A stretch of 64,000 nucleotides of DNA from an uncultured Oenococcus sp. (GCA_934229385.1 CAKQDH010000005.1:1-64000); one strand, 5' to 3'; numbered from the stretch's first letter, positions 10,848-19,788 are shown. Made by a program: numbers and translations. The notes: a model not told the origin generated them from the letters alone.

Positions 10848-11297
10848 TTAATTTTTTGTAACTCCTCTTTTTATAAGCTCTTCAGTTATTTTGATTAAAG
10901 TTGGAGCAAATGAAGATTTGTTTTTTATTTCATTATTAGAGATGCGTTGGTTCCACCAATCATTTCGAATAGAGATAATTTTTGGAATAATTTTACGGCC
11001 TTTAATTGTAATTTTGATTACGTTTGTTGTTCGTTTAGTAGCTAATTTTTCTTTAGTAATAAACTTTAATTTTAAAAGGCGATTAATTTCTTTAGTTATT
11101 TGTCCTTTATTAATCAGTAGAGTTTTAGCTAATTTATTTTGGCTGCTTTCGCCGATTTCATCTAATAAAAGAATAATATAAGCGCTGGTAGCATTTAAAT
11201 TTATTGTATTATATTTGGATTTAGTATCTCTGAGAAAAGCTCGGTGGATTACAGAGAAACATTGAGCTAAATCGCCTGGATAAGTTTTAAAATTCAC
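10848..11297 (-). CDS. MarR family transcriptional regulator
   Basis: A 149-residue winged-helix DNA-binding protein. The recognition region reads GESSQNKLAKTLLINKG (about residues 54-70), followed by a basic wing (KLATKRTTNVIKIT). The start is GTG at 11295-11297; a strong GGGAGG site lies rather far upstream (about 13 bases). It is divergent from the acetolactate synthase gene. The spacer holds a TTGACA promoter and repeated AAACGTTT boxes, so it probably represses its neighbour, itself, or both. Its ligand is unknown; many MarR proteins sense organic acids, phenolics or oxidants. Confidence 0.88.
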   Translation of the reverse strand: MNFKTYPGDLAQCFSVIHRAFLRDTKSKYNTINLNATSAYIILLLDEIGESSQNKLAKTLLINKGQITKEINRLLKLKFITKEKLATKRTTNVIKITIKGRKIIPKIISIRNDWWNQRISNNEIKNKSSFAPTLIKITEELIKRGVTKN

Positions 11298-11413
11298 TTT
11301 CTAATTTTTGCCTCCCTTAATAAGGATTTTTTTCTTGGTTTAATAAAGTAAAAAAAGTTAAAAGAAGTTTTATTCAATTATAAGTATTTTTTTATATTTA
11401 ATAAATTTAATTC

Positions 11414-11472
11414 TTGACACTCTAATATACAGGAGTTACGGTTTAAACGTAAACGTTTGTTAGTAAACGTTT
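11414..11472 (+). promoter_or_regulatory. alsS promoter with repeated AAACGTTT operator boxes
   Basis: TTGACA at 11414-11419 is followed after 17 bases by TACGGT at 11437-11442. Just downstream lie AAACGT at 11445-11450 and two palindromic AAACGTTT boxes at 11451-11458 and 11465-11472, arranged as a 14-base direct repeat. The boxes overlap the expected transcription start, a typical repression position. The neighbouring MarR protein or CcpA could bind them. Confidence 0.6.
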
Positions 11473-11608
11473 AGTAACAAACTTTGAGTTTTAGAATTTT
11501 ATTTTGTATATTGACTAATTTTATCAAATTAGGTTAAAAGATTAATTTTTTAGTGATATTAAAAAATTTTTTTAAAAAATATTTAGATAAAAAACAAGGG
11601 GGGCTTTA

Positions 11609-13255
11609 ATGGATACAGCCACTCAAGTTGTTAAGGTTTTAGAAGAACGCCAAGTAAAATATGTATTTGGGATTCCGGGAGAAGAAAATATTCATTTAAT
11701 TGACGAAATTAACCGTTCTAAAAAAATTAAATTTATTTTGGTTCGTCATGAACAAGGAGCCTCTTTTATGGCTGATGTTTATGGGCGGTTAACGGGAAAA
11801 CCAGGAATTGCAGCAGCCACCTTAGGGCCTGGGGCTATTAATCTCCTTTTAGGAGTTGCTGATGCCCAAACGAATTCAACGCCCTTAATTGCTATTACTG
11901 CTCAAGGTGGGTTAAATAGAATTTATAAGGAATCTCACCAAGTAATTGATTTAAAGACGATGTTTAAGCCGGTTACTAAATGGTCTGATACTATTTATAG
12001 TGCACAAGCAACCCCTGAGATAGTAAATAAAGCATTTAACCAAGCTATTGATGGAAATGGTAGGCCAGGTGCTACTTATATCGGCATTCCTGAAGATGTA
12101 GAAGTTCAAGATGTGGGTAAACAGTTAAAAGAACGGATAACTCCTAAAGTAGCTAGTTTACCTAGAAAAGAAGATATTTATAGGGCTGCCCAATTAATAC
12201 GAAAAGCTAAACATCCTATTGGATTAGTAGGAATGGGTGTAATTCGTGAAAATGCTTCTACAAAAGTAAATTCTTTAATTAAACAAATCCATTTGCCATC
12301 TGCTACAACTTTTATGGGTAAAGGAGCCATTGATGATCATAATGAGTTTTCTTTAGGTGTTGTAGGTTTTATGGAGCATGATTATGAAAATTTTGCTTTT
12401 GATCAAGCTGATTTAATTTTGTCAGTAGGGTATGAACTTTCTGAATTTGATCCCGAAAAAATTAACCCCCAAGCTACAAAAAAAATAATTCATATAAATA
12501 CTTTTAGTGAAGATACAGATCAACATTATCCAGTAGATGTAAATATTGTAGCTGATATTACGGCTAGTATTGATTCTTTAAAAAAAGAATTAGGAGATCA
12601 TAAAGTAGCTTCAGCTAAACCACAGATTAAAGAAGCTATTCAAAAAGAATTAGACACTGGTAAAGATGAAGGTAAAGCGCCTTTACTCCCTCAACAAGTT
12701 GTAACAGCAACCCGTGAGGCAGTAGATAAACAGGGGATTGTTTTAGTTGATACGGGAGCTTTAAAAATGTGGATGGCTCGTTTATACCAGGCTTATAATC
12801 CTAATAGTATTCTTATTGATAACGGGCTTTCTACTATGTCTTGGACTTTGCCTGGATCAATTGGGGCTAAATTAGCAGAACCCAAGAAAAATATATTAGC
12901 GGTGATGGGTGATGGAGCTTTTATGATGAATTCCCAGGAATTGGAGACTGCGGTTCGCTATCATATACCAATAACCGTTTTGATTTGGGTTGATAAATCA
13001 TATGGTTTAATTAAATGGAAGATGGATATGGAGATGAATCATCATTCTGAAGTAAACTTTAACAATCCTAACTTTTTAAAATATACTGAATCTTTTGGTG
13101 CTCATGCTCATTTAGTAAATAGTCGGAATGATTTAGTAAATTCTCTTAGAAACGCATTAGGAAATAAAGGAGTTAACGTTATTGTGTGCCCTGTAGATTA
13201 TAGAGAAAATATGAAATTAATTAAAAAATTAGGTCAAGTAACTTTTTCTTTATAA
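11609..13255 (+). CDS. alsS: Acetolactate synthase, catabolic AlsS type
   Basis: A 548-residue thiamine-diphosphate enzyme that condenses two pyruvates to 2-acetolactate, the entry to acetoin. Glu48 in VRHEQGASFMAD is the cofactor-activating glutamate. The GPGAINL turn is near residues 74-80, and the GDG-started diphosphate motif is near 433. The ending PVDYRENMKL resembles Bacillus AlsS. No regulatory small subunit or branched-chain amino acid genes are adjacent, which favours a catabolic role in pyruvate and acid disposal. No alsD decarboxylase gene follows. A related ThDP enzyme with another product cannot be fully excluded. The ribosome site is AAGGGGGG about 5 bases before ATG. Confidence 0.85.
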   Translation: MDTATQVVKVLEERQVKYVFGIPGEENIHLIDEINRSKKIKFILVRHEQGASFMADVYGRLTGKPGIAAATLGPGAINLLLGVADAQTNSTPLIAITAQGGLNRIYKESHQVIDLKTMFKPVTKWSDTIYSAQATPEIVNKAFNQAIDGNGRPGATYIGIPEDVEVQDVGKQLKERITPKVASLPRKEDIYRAAQLIRKAKHPIGLVGMGVIRENASTKVNSLIKQIHLPSATTFMGKGAIDDHNEFSLGVVGFMEHDYENFAFDQADLILSVGYELSEFDPEKINPQATKKIIHINTFSEDTDQHYPVDVNIVADITASIDSLKKELGDHKVASAKPQIKEAIQKELDTGKDEGKAPLLPQQVVTATREAVDKQGIVLVDTGALKMWMARLYQAYNPNSILIDNGLSTMSWTLPGSIGAKLAEPKKNILAVMGDGAFMMNSQELETAVRYHIPITVLIWVDKSYGLIKWKMDMEMNHHSEVNFNNPNFLKYTESFGAHAHLVNSRNDLVNSLRNALGNKGVNVIVCPVDYRENMKLIKKLGQVTFSL

Positions 13256-13432
13256 AAGATCTAAATAAGTTCCAAAGATAGAAAAAAAGAAATATAATTT
13301 TGCCATCATTAATGTAAAACTGGACATTCATTGTACCGATAATTTAAAAAATTTTCTCTGAATTTAAAAATAGTTAAAATTAGTAAAACGTTAAATAAAG
13401 ATTTATTAAATAACCTTCTAAAAACTAGTGTT

Positions 13433-13720
13433 ATGGTTAGGATTGCTTTTGGTAATACAGGTTGAGGGGTTAGCTTGTCTGATCAGAGTAAAATATCATA
13501 TTGCTCATAGGCAATTTATCTATCTTGTTTTTGGAAAACGTTTAAAAATATCAGGGGTGGACGATTTAAGTTATTTAAAGAATTTTTGGCTTTTATTTTG
13601 CCAACCTCACTAGGTTGGAAACTTCCTGAATTAGAAAATTTAATAAGTCACACTTTCATAAATCAACCTTTAAGTTTGATTAGAATAAATAAACCTGTAA
13701 AGAGTTTGCTAGATTGGTAA
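13433..13720 (+). pseudogene. Possible gene remnant with two internal stops
   Basis: The frame starting at ATG 13433 reads protein-like text interrupted by TGA at 13463-13465 and TAG at 13508-13510. It then stays open for 69 codons to TAA at 13718-13720, with segments such as RGGRFKLFKEF and LPTSLGWKLPELEN. I cannot name the ancestor. A 61-residue frame also overlaps here in another register and looks like its shadow. It lies in a 660-base interval between alsS and the TauE-like gene that otherwise holds nothing I can identify. Confidence 0.35.
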
Positions 13721-13918
13721 TAAAAAATTAACGAAGATTAATGGAAAATTCTTCTGTTTCTTTTTAAGAAAGTGACATAAAAGATATTTATATAAGTTTA
13801 TTTTAAGAACTTAATTTCTAATTTTTTTAATGAAGATATTAAGTTAAATTTTTTATTTTTATCATAAATAAAGTTTAATAAAGATAAAATTTAATTATTA
13901 AAGGAGGTAGTTAGTGAA

Positions 13919-14665
13919 ATGGATCTTTCGTTTACGATTTTTATAGGACTTATAATTGGATGCTTAATTATGGTTGTTGGTGGAGGTGGGGGATCTTTTT
14001 ACCTTGGTATAATGACAACGCTTTTTGGTTTAGGAGCAGCTACAGCTGCCTCGACCTCTTTAGTAACTTCTCTTCCTCCTTTACTGATAGGGGCCATTTC
14101 TTATTATCGTCAAAGAAAAATCAATTTAAAAATTGGTTTAAAAATGTTGCTATATTCTATTCCCGCAGTTATTATTGGATCAATTTTGGCTCATTATATT
14201 CCTAGTCAAATTTATTCTGTTATCATTGGAATAATTTTATTAGCGTTGGGAATTCAACTTGTTTATAAGGCAGCAACAAAAAATAAGAAAAAAAATGATA
14301 ACAAAAAAAATAATGAGTTTATGCCCGTTTTATTTGGAAGTTTAGGCGGCTTAATGTGTGGCATTAGCGGTCTAAGTGGCGGTGGCCCCATAATGTCTGG
14401 CCTTTTGTTTATGGGCCTTGATTTTGCTGATGCTGCAGCTACCTCTACTTTTACGTTAATGGGAATGATTTTTATTGGCCTTTTAGGTCATCTTAATCAA
14501 AATATTGCTTGGGGAGATGGTGTTGGCCTAATGATAGGAGCTTTAATAGGAGCTTTTATTATGCCTATTATTTTAAGCCATTTAAATCAAGCAAAAGTTA
14601 ATAGATATATGACCCCTATTTTAGGAATTTTGCTTGTTTTTATGGGGCTAAAAAATTTTATTTAG
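13919..14665 (+). CDS. TauE/SafE family anion permease
   Basis: A 248-residue membrane protein with about eight helices arranged as two related halves, each opening with a glycine-rich loop (VVGGGGGSFYLG near residue 20, and GISGLSGGGPIMSG near 142-155). This is the TauE/SafE (DUF81) pattern. Family members export or import sulfite, sulfoacetate or other organosulfur anions, but the substrate here is unknown. AAGGAGGT at 13901-13908 supports the ATG at 13919. It lies between alsS and icd with gaps on both sides, so it is probably its own transcript. Confidence 0.88.
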   Translation: MDLSFTIFIGLIIGCLIMVVGGGGGSFYLGIMTTLFGLGAATAASTSLVTSLPPLLIGAISYYRQRKINLKIGLKMLLYSIPAVIIGSILAHYIPSQIYSVIIGIILLALGIQLVYKAATKNKKKNDNKKNNEFMPVLFGSLGGLMCGISGLSGGGPIMSGLLFMGLDFADAAATSTFTLMGMIFIGLLGHLNQNIAWGDGVGLMIGALIGAFIMPIILSHLNQAKVNRYMTPILGILLVFMGLKNFI

Positions 14666-14809
14666 AAAAAGAATAAATTTTTTTATTATATTGGAAATTT
14701 GATATTACAAAAATTATTGAAATGGACTAAAAGTATAAAATAAAAATGTTACATATTTAATTCTAGATATTTAACCTAGATATTTAATTAAAGAAAGTGG
14801 AAAAGTATT

Positions 14810-16075
14810 ATGAGTTTTGATTCAAATGTTAATAAAAATTTCCCCAAAGTAAACAACCAGATTACCGTTCCTTATATTGCAGGTGATGGAATTGGACCAG
14901 AAATTTCTCAAGCTACAATAAAGGTAATTAATAGTGCTCTTACTAAAGTGTACCAAGGTAAGAAAAAAATTATTTGGAAACCATTAGCTGCTGGTAAAAC
15001 AGCTTATAAGAAGTATGGTGAATGGTTGCCACAGAAAACTATAAAGGTATTAAAGAAATATCCCGTTTCAATCAAAGGCCCTACACAAACACCAATTGGA
15101 ATTGGGCATAGATCAATTAATGTTACTTTGCGTCAGACTTTAGATTTATATGCTTGTGTTCGTCCTGTTGAATATTTTTCGGGTGTTAAAAGTCCCGTAA
15201 AACATCCCGAAAATGTTAATATGACGATTTTTCGAGAAAATACTGAAGGTTTGTATACTGGAATTGATTTTGATTATTCAGATAAAGCTGCTAAAGATAT
15301 ATTAAAGCTGCTTAAGGAAAATAATATGCTATCAAAAGTACGTTTTCCAAAAACTTCTAATTTTGGTATTAAACCGGTTTCTAAAGAAGGCACTTTTCGT
15401 TTAGTAAATTCTGCTATCGAATATGCGATAAGACATAAGAAAAAAAAAGTGACATTGGTTCATAAGGGCAATATTCTTAAAAAAACTGAAGGTGCTTTTC
15501 AAAAATGGGGATATGAAGCAGCCCAAAAGCATTCTTCAGATATTTTCACGATGAAAGAATATAATACAATTCAGACTAAGCAAGGCCAAGATAAGGCAGA
15601 AAAAGCGTTAAAAAAAGCTAGAGAAACTAATAAAATAATTGTAGACGATGTTATTGCAGATAATTTTTTGCAGCAAATATTACTGGACCCACAGAAGTTT
15701 TCTGTTATAGCTACAAGTAATCTGAATGGAGATTATATTTCAGATGCTTTAGCTGCACAAGTTGGTGGAATTGGTATTTCTCCTGGGGCGAATATAAATT
15801 ATCAAGATCATCGAGCTTTATTCGAAGCTACTCATGGAACAGCTCCCACTATTGCAGGCAAAAATATTGCTAACCCGATTTCCTTAATCCTTTCAGGAAC
15901 TATGATGCTTAGTTATCTTGGGTTAGGTAAAGTTGCTAGTTTGATAAAAAAATCAATTCAGAAATCTATAGTAAATGATAATGTAACCGGAGATCTTTTG
16001 AATAATCCAAAAAAGCAGCCTTTATCTACTAATGCTTATGCTAATTATCTTGTTAAATTAATTAAAAGTAATTAA
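14810..16075 (+). CDS. icd: Isocitrate dehydrogenase, probably NAD-dependent
   Basis: Oxidatively decarboxylates isocitrate to 2-oxoglutarate, the carbon skeleton of glutamate. The 421-residue homodimer-type enzyme has the substrate motif HRSINVTLRQ (Ser102, corresponding to E. coli Ser113), FRENTEG, and the C-terminal ATHGTAP loop. All five residues that select NADP in E. coli Icd are changed: Lys344 to Thr347, Tyr345 to Ile348, Val351 to Ala354, Tyr391 to Gly394 and Arg395 to Asn398. Ile and Ala at the second and third positions are the NAD-type residues. A glutamate supply also suits the arginine genes in this window. No citrate synthase or aconitase gene is adjacent. Confidence 0.93.
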   Translation: MSFDSNVNKNFPKVNNQITVPYIAGDGIGPEISQATIKVINSALTKVYQGKKKIIWKPLAAGKTAYKKYGEWLPQKTIKVLKKYPVSIKGPTQTPIGIGHRSINVTLRQTLDLYACVRPVEYFSGVKSPVKHPENVNMTIFRENTEGLYTGIDFDYSDKAAKDILKLLKENNMLSKVRFPKTSNFGIKPVSKEGTFRLVNSAIEYAIRHKKKKVTLVHKGNILKKTEGAFQKWGYEAAQKHSSDIFTMKEYNTIQTKQGQDKAEKALKKARETNKIIVDDVIADNFLQQILLDPQKFSVIATSNLNGDYISDALAAQVGGIGISPGANINYQDHRALFEATHGTAPTIAGKNIANPISLILSGTMMLSYLGLGKVASLIKKSIQKSIVNDNVTGDLLNNPKKQPLSTNAYANYLVKLIKSN

Positions 16076-17455
16076 AATGGTAAATAATATTTTTAGCATA
16101 AGTATATTCTAAAAATTTAGAGATAAGTTTAAATAAAAGATTTAATAGGAATTTTGTTTAGGAAACTTAAAATAGAAATTATAAAATTAAAATTATTTTA
16201 ATATGTAGCTATAAAAATGTTTTTTATTAAAAGATTAAGATGGATTTACCAGGCACTTTATTAGATCCTATAAGGATGTAAATATCAATTGAAATAGAGA
16301 GATAACCAAATTATACGGTTAAAAAAACAACCGGGATTTGAATAATAACCTTTTAATTAAGAACTAAAATAAAAATTCTGTGGAGAAATTCTTATTTTTT
16401 AAGATAAATCTGATAGAAGAAAGACAAAAATAAAATCGATAAAAGATTAACATTATCATTTTAGGGACCAATTAAAGGTTCATTCTTCTATAATTTTAAA
16501 GCAGATGATTAAGAACCTTGGTACCTTTCAGCTAGCAAGAAAATAAATAGTAGGAATAAATAATAAGATGTATAAGCTAAAAATTCTATACTGATTTTCT
16601 AATCGTGGTCAAAGCTAAACAAAATTACTAAAAACCCTGGGGCCTGTATAAAAATCTAGATTCAAATATTTCTGCTTTTTTATAAGAAAAATTATACTGG
16701 GCGTATTAAACCAACTGTTAGTATCTAGAACAAGGTGGCTTTACTTTAACTAATAATTTAAATAGATTTTTAGATAAAAAATATTTTAAGGTAGATAATT
16801 TGAGTTTATTCTAACAAATTTTAAAGGGTTTTATTAAATATGTTTAGCTATAGTGGGATAGGAACTATAACTGTTAGAAAAGATTATTTAGAATATTCTT
16901 TTTACCTTCTTACAGTTAGATTCAATTATCCCATTGTAAGAAAAGCTATGTTTACAGATAAGAAAGTAAGAGGGGGGGATTAATCTTAATACTTCAAATT
17001 TTTTTACTTTCTGTGGAGATGTTAACCTGATAAACAAAAGCTTATCTTAAATCAATGTAAATAGATTTGTTCTAATTGTTATTGGCATTCTAGTTGGGAG
17101 TGGGATACTGTTAAAAATATTTTAGTTAAGGTCTATTTCCAAAAGTAGCTACTTGGGGGTATAAAGAGGTAAAAGGATAGTGAAATCTCTGTACTTTTTA
17201 GGTTTAATAATATATTAAAAAGTAAATTTGCCTAAATAAATTGTGATTTTTAATAAACAAGAAGCCTATAAAATTTAAAAAATATCGATTTAATCTGTGA
17301 GAGTCAATAGTTTAGGTACCTTAATTATTTATATAGTTTTTGTTGATAATAGGTTTATTAAAATTATTTAATGAGCTTTTTATAAGGTAATATTTTTTTG
17401 TGATATGGTAAAAGGGACTTATAGATCAGAATTATAAAGGGTAGAAAAGGCGTGT
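16076..17455. other. 1.4-kb gene-free, apparently decayed stretch
   Basis: No open frame of useful length on either strand. Short protein-like stretches occur between stops in the plus frames, for example FRDQLKVHSSI near 16462 and a hydrophobic FVLIVIGILVGSGILL near 17070. This suggests old genes worn down by mutation, though I cannot name them. An imperfect inverted repeat spans 16854-16933. Confidence 0.45.
16854..16933. repeat. Imperfect inverted repeat
   Basis: TGGGATA at 16854-16860 pairs with TATCCCA at 16927-16933. The arms continue with mismatches to about 16880 and 16907 (CTAACAG-like text opposite TACAGTTAG), leaving a loop of roughly 26 bases. It may be a terminator, a mobile-element remnant or chance structure in AT-rich DNA. 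Confidence 0.4.
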
Positions 17456-17734
17456 ATGGATTTACTTATAGCATTAGTTTTTGATATGGTGGTGCTTCTT
17501 TTAGAGGAACTTGTTTTTACAAATACTCATTATATTTGGGTAGGAGGAATTATTCCGCTTTTGGGTACAATTGGTATCATTTTTTTGTTAATTAAATCTG
17601 GAAATAATCAAGTTAGTGGTTATATAATTGCAGTTATTGGTGTAGTTTTACTTTTATTAATTTGGTTAGATGGGCATTCTAGATATAAGAGAAGACAAGA
17701 AGCTAAAAGGATTAAAAAGAATCAGGAAGATTAA
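17456..17734 (+). CDS. Small membrane protein, unknown
   Basis: A 92-residue protein with three predicted transmembrane helices (about residues 3-20, 27-47 and 53-70) and a strongly basic, charged C-terminal tail (RYKRRQEAKRIKKNQED) that should face the cytoplasm. AAAAGG five bases before the ATG supports the start. I do not recognise the family. It stands alone between a decayed region and the LacI-type regulator gene, which runs towards it. Confidence 0.7.
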   Translation: MDLLIALVFDMVVLLLEELVFTNTHYIWVGGIIPLLGTIGIIFLLIKSGNNQVSGYIIAVIGVVLLLLIWLDGHSRYKRRQEAKRIKKNQED

Positions 17735-17815
17735 AACTGATTTTTATTTATTAAAGAATGTTTTTGTATAGTTTGGGTGTTTTTAAGTTAGTAAGGTTTT
17801 TTAATTATATCTAAT

Positions 17816-18754
17816 TCATCTAATAATTATGTTAGGTTTTATTGGTATTTTTTTTATAGAATGTAAAAACGCTAATTTAAAAGCTAGCTGTCCGATCTTA
17901 TTTAAATGGTGATCAATCGTTGAAATATTTAATAATTTACTAGATAAATGGTTTTCTTGACCGAAAAGGAAGGGAATTTTTAAGTTATGGTTTGAGTAAT
18001 ATTTGTAAACACCAGCTGCGACATCATCGTCATTTGTAAAAATAAAATCTGGTTTTAAATTATTTTTAATATATTTTTGGGCTATTAGATATCCGTCTTG
18101 AAATGTTGTAATGTGTGTATTTATTAATTTTTTTATAGGAGAAGAGGCAAATATTTGGTTAAAAGCGTTGATTATTACCTTACTTGTCGAACTATTTGAG
18201 TATTTACGATTTAAAAGAATACTTACTCTTTTAAAATGTTTTTCTTTAATGGATTTGAAAACTTTAAGGTAAGTTTGTTTTCGCAAGGGATAAACAGCGG
18301 CTAAGTTAATGCGTTTTGGATTTTCACAGCAAACAATAAAACCGTATTTTTTATAATAAGCTAATTTTTTTAAAGATAGGCTTTGAGAAGTAAATATTAA
18401 AGAATCAAAACTTTTTCGATGAAGCTTTTCTAAATATTTTATTTCTAAATATTTATTATAATTTGATTGTAAAATTACAATATTATTTTTAGCATAAAAA
18501 GCTGCTTCCAAGATCCCTGATATTATTTGAGTAAAATAAGGATGATGAGTATAAGGGACTACTACACCTATGTTTATACTTTTCCCTTTACTTAGATGTC
18601 GGGCAATATCATTGGGGACAAAATTTAATTTGTTAATGGCGTATTGAATTTTCTGTTGAGCTTTTTTAGAAACATATCCATTTTGGTTAATTAAGCGAGA
18701 AACTGTCGAAACTGAATACCCTGATAAGTTAGCTATATCTCTAATATTTGTCAT
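17816..18754 (-). CDS. LacI family transcriptional regulator
   Basis: A 312-residue repressor with an N-terminal LacI helix-turn-helix and hinge (TNIRDIANLSGYSVSTVSR, residues 2-20, and NDIARHLSKG near 48-57). A periplasmic-binding-protein-like effector domain starts at about residue 60 (INIGVVVPYTHHPYF). GAGGT five bases upstream supports the ATG. It is divergent from a small gene whose promoter contains a GAAACGCGTTCC dyad between the -35 and -10 boxes, an obvious operator candidate for this protein. The inducer is unknown, and no sugar-use genes are adjacent. Confidence 0.9.
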   Translation of the reverse strand: MTNIRDIANLSGYSVSTVSRLINQNGYVSKKAQQKIQYAINKLNFVPNDIARHLSKGKSINIGVVVPYTHHPYFTQIISGILEAAFYAKNNIVILQSNYNKYLEIKYLEKLHRKSFDSLIFTSQSLSLKKLAYYKKYGFIVCCENPKRINLAAVYPLRKQTYLKVFKSIKEKHFKRVSILLNRKYSNSSTSKVIINAFNQIFASSPIKKLINTHITTFQDGYLIAQKYIKNNLKPDFIFTNDDDVAAGVYKYYSNHNLKIPFLFGQENHLSSKLLNISTIDHHLNKIGQLAFKLAFLHSIKKIPIKPNIIIR

Positions 18755-18838
18755 GTAGTACCTCGTGCCTTTATTATATGGCCGTTTTTTAAAATTTACC
18801 TAAAAATTTTGGGAAGTTTTTGGAAGACAAAATTTAAT

Positions 18839-18867
18839 TTGACATGAAACGCGTTCCACACAATAAA
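18839..18867 (+). promoter_or_regulatory. Promoter with a LacI-type operator in the spacer
   Basis: TTGACA at 18839-18844 is separated by exactly 17 bases from AATAAA at 18862-18867. The spacer contains the dyad GAAACGCGTTCC (18846-18857, core AACGCGTT), typical of LacI-family operators. The divergent LacI gene starts about 85 bases away, so self-encoded local control is likely. The -10 box is weak. Confidence 0.65.
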
Positions 18868-18888
18868 ATAAATTTAGGAGGTACATTT

Positions 18889-19182
18889 ATGAACACATAT
18901 ATGGCACTTATTACAGCTTATAAAAAATATTATGGTTATGCGAATGTTAAGTTTATAAATGGACAGCTTATCTTAACTTTTTCTCGAGGAGTCCGTCCGA
19001 CTTTTAAAAAGAAAATTAATTTAGAAAGTATACATGATTGTATAAAAAAGGTTGATCTTTATGGAGCAAGAAGAATAAGTTTTATGTTTAATAACAATCA
19101 GTATGTTTTTTTTGAAAATGGTAATGGAATTATAGATTACCTATCTAAAAACTTTAAATTTAAGATGGCCATAAAGCGATAG
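18889..19182 (+). CDS. Hypothetical protein controlled by the divergent LacI regulator
   Basis: A 97-residue protein that I do not recognise. It is basic and mixed alpha/beta in appearance, with aromatic-rich text (AYKKYYGYANVKF, SFMFNNNQYVFF) and no membrane segment. I choose ATG 18889 because AGGAGGT (18876-18882) lies six bases upstream. A longer frame beginning at 18844 would start inside the promoter spacer. A terminator follows at 19247, so it is a single-gene transcript under a LacI-type operator. Confidence 0.7.
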   Translation: MNTYMALITAYKKYYGYANVKFINGQLILTFSRGVRPTFKKKINLESIHDCIKKVDLYGARRISFMFNNNQYVFFENGNGIIDYLSKNFKFKMAIKR

Positions 19183-19246
19183 GTTAGGAAATCTTTAAAC
19201 CTTTAGAAATTAATTATAAATAGAAAAGCTAATTATAAATAATTAT

Positions 19247-19276
19247 AAGTTGTTTTATTTGATAAACAACTTTTTT
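19247..19276 (+). terminator. Rho-independent terminator
   Basis: AAGTTGTTT at 19247-19255 pairs perfectly with AAACAACTT at 19264-19272 and is followed by T residues. It ends the small LacI-controlled gene. Confidence 0.8.
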
Positions 19277-19563
19277 ATTTGATTGCTTTTCAAACTAGTT
19301 TTTGGTTTGTTTTGGTCAAAACGCTGATAAAATTTTTTACCTTTTAAATTTATAATAAAATATTTCCTTTTAATGGATTAAACAGATATTTTTGAATGTA
19401 TTTTTTTCTTTAAATAGCAATTAATTTATAATAAAGCTTTATAATTTATATTTAGATAAAAAAATATTTAAAATTATTAAGGGTAAAGAGAATTTTAATA
19501 AATTAAAGTAAATTTTTTTTAATAATTACGTAATTAAATTTATAAAGTAAAAAAATTGTAAAG
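19277..19563. other. AT-rich spacer
   Basis: About 290 bases of very AT-rich sequence with no gene and no structure that I could support. Confidence 0.4.
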
Positions 19564-19788
19564 ATGACAGAAAAAGATTTCCAAAATTTAATGCTTTATA
19601 CAGAATTAGAAAAAAAATTTTATCTAGTTAAATTAGATATAAAAAAGCCTGATTATTCTGCTTTAATTAGAGGCCACAGTTTTGATGACTTTAATTCTGC
19701 TTTTTCTTTTGTAAATAAGAAAATTTTACATTTTAATAATAAGAAAGCTTATAAAAAATTAAAATATGTAGAAAATTTACATTTTTAG
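19564..19788 (+). CDS. Hypothetical small protein
   Basis: A 74-residue soluble, Lys/Phe/Tyr-rich protein (starts MTEKDFQNLMLYTELEKKF) that I do not recognise. The ribosome site is weak (GTAAAG just before the ATG). The amphipathic helical pattern and balanced charges favour a real gene over a chance frame, but AT-rich context makes this uncertain. It precedes a GNAT gene by about 110 bases. Confidence 0.45.
   Translation: MTEKDFQNLMLYTELEKKFYLVKLDIKKPDYSALIRGHSFDDFNSAFSFVNKKILHFNNKKAYKKLKYVENLHF

Noticed and set aside
10891..11181. Plus-strand frame antisense to the MarR gene
   Set aside because: A shadow frame: its text is the complement of the well-supported winged-helix regulator.
13428..13613. 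61-residue frame between alsS and the TauE-like gene
   Set aside because: No ribosome site and atypical composition. The overlapping frame from 13433 reads more like a decayed protein.
18844..18888. Longer N-terminus for the LacI-controlled small gene
   Set aside because: This ATG lies inside the promoter spacer and operator. ATG 18889 has an ideal AGGAGGT site.
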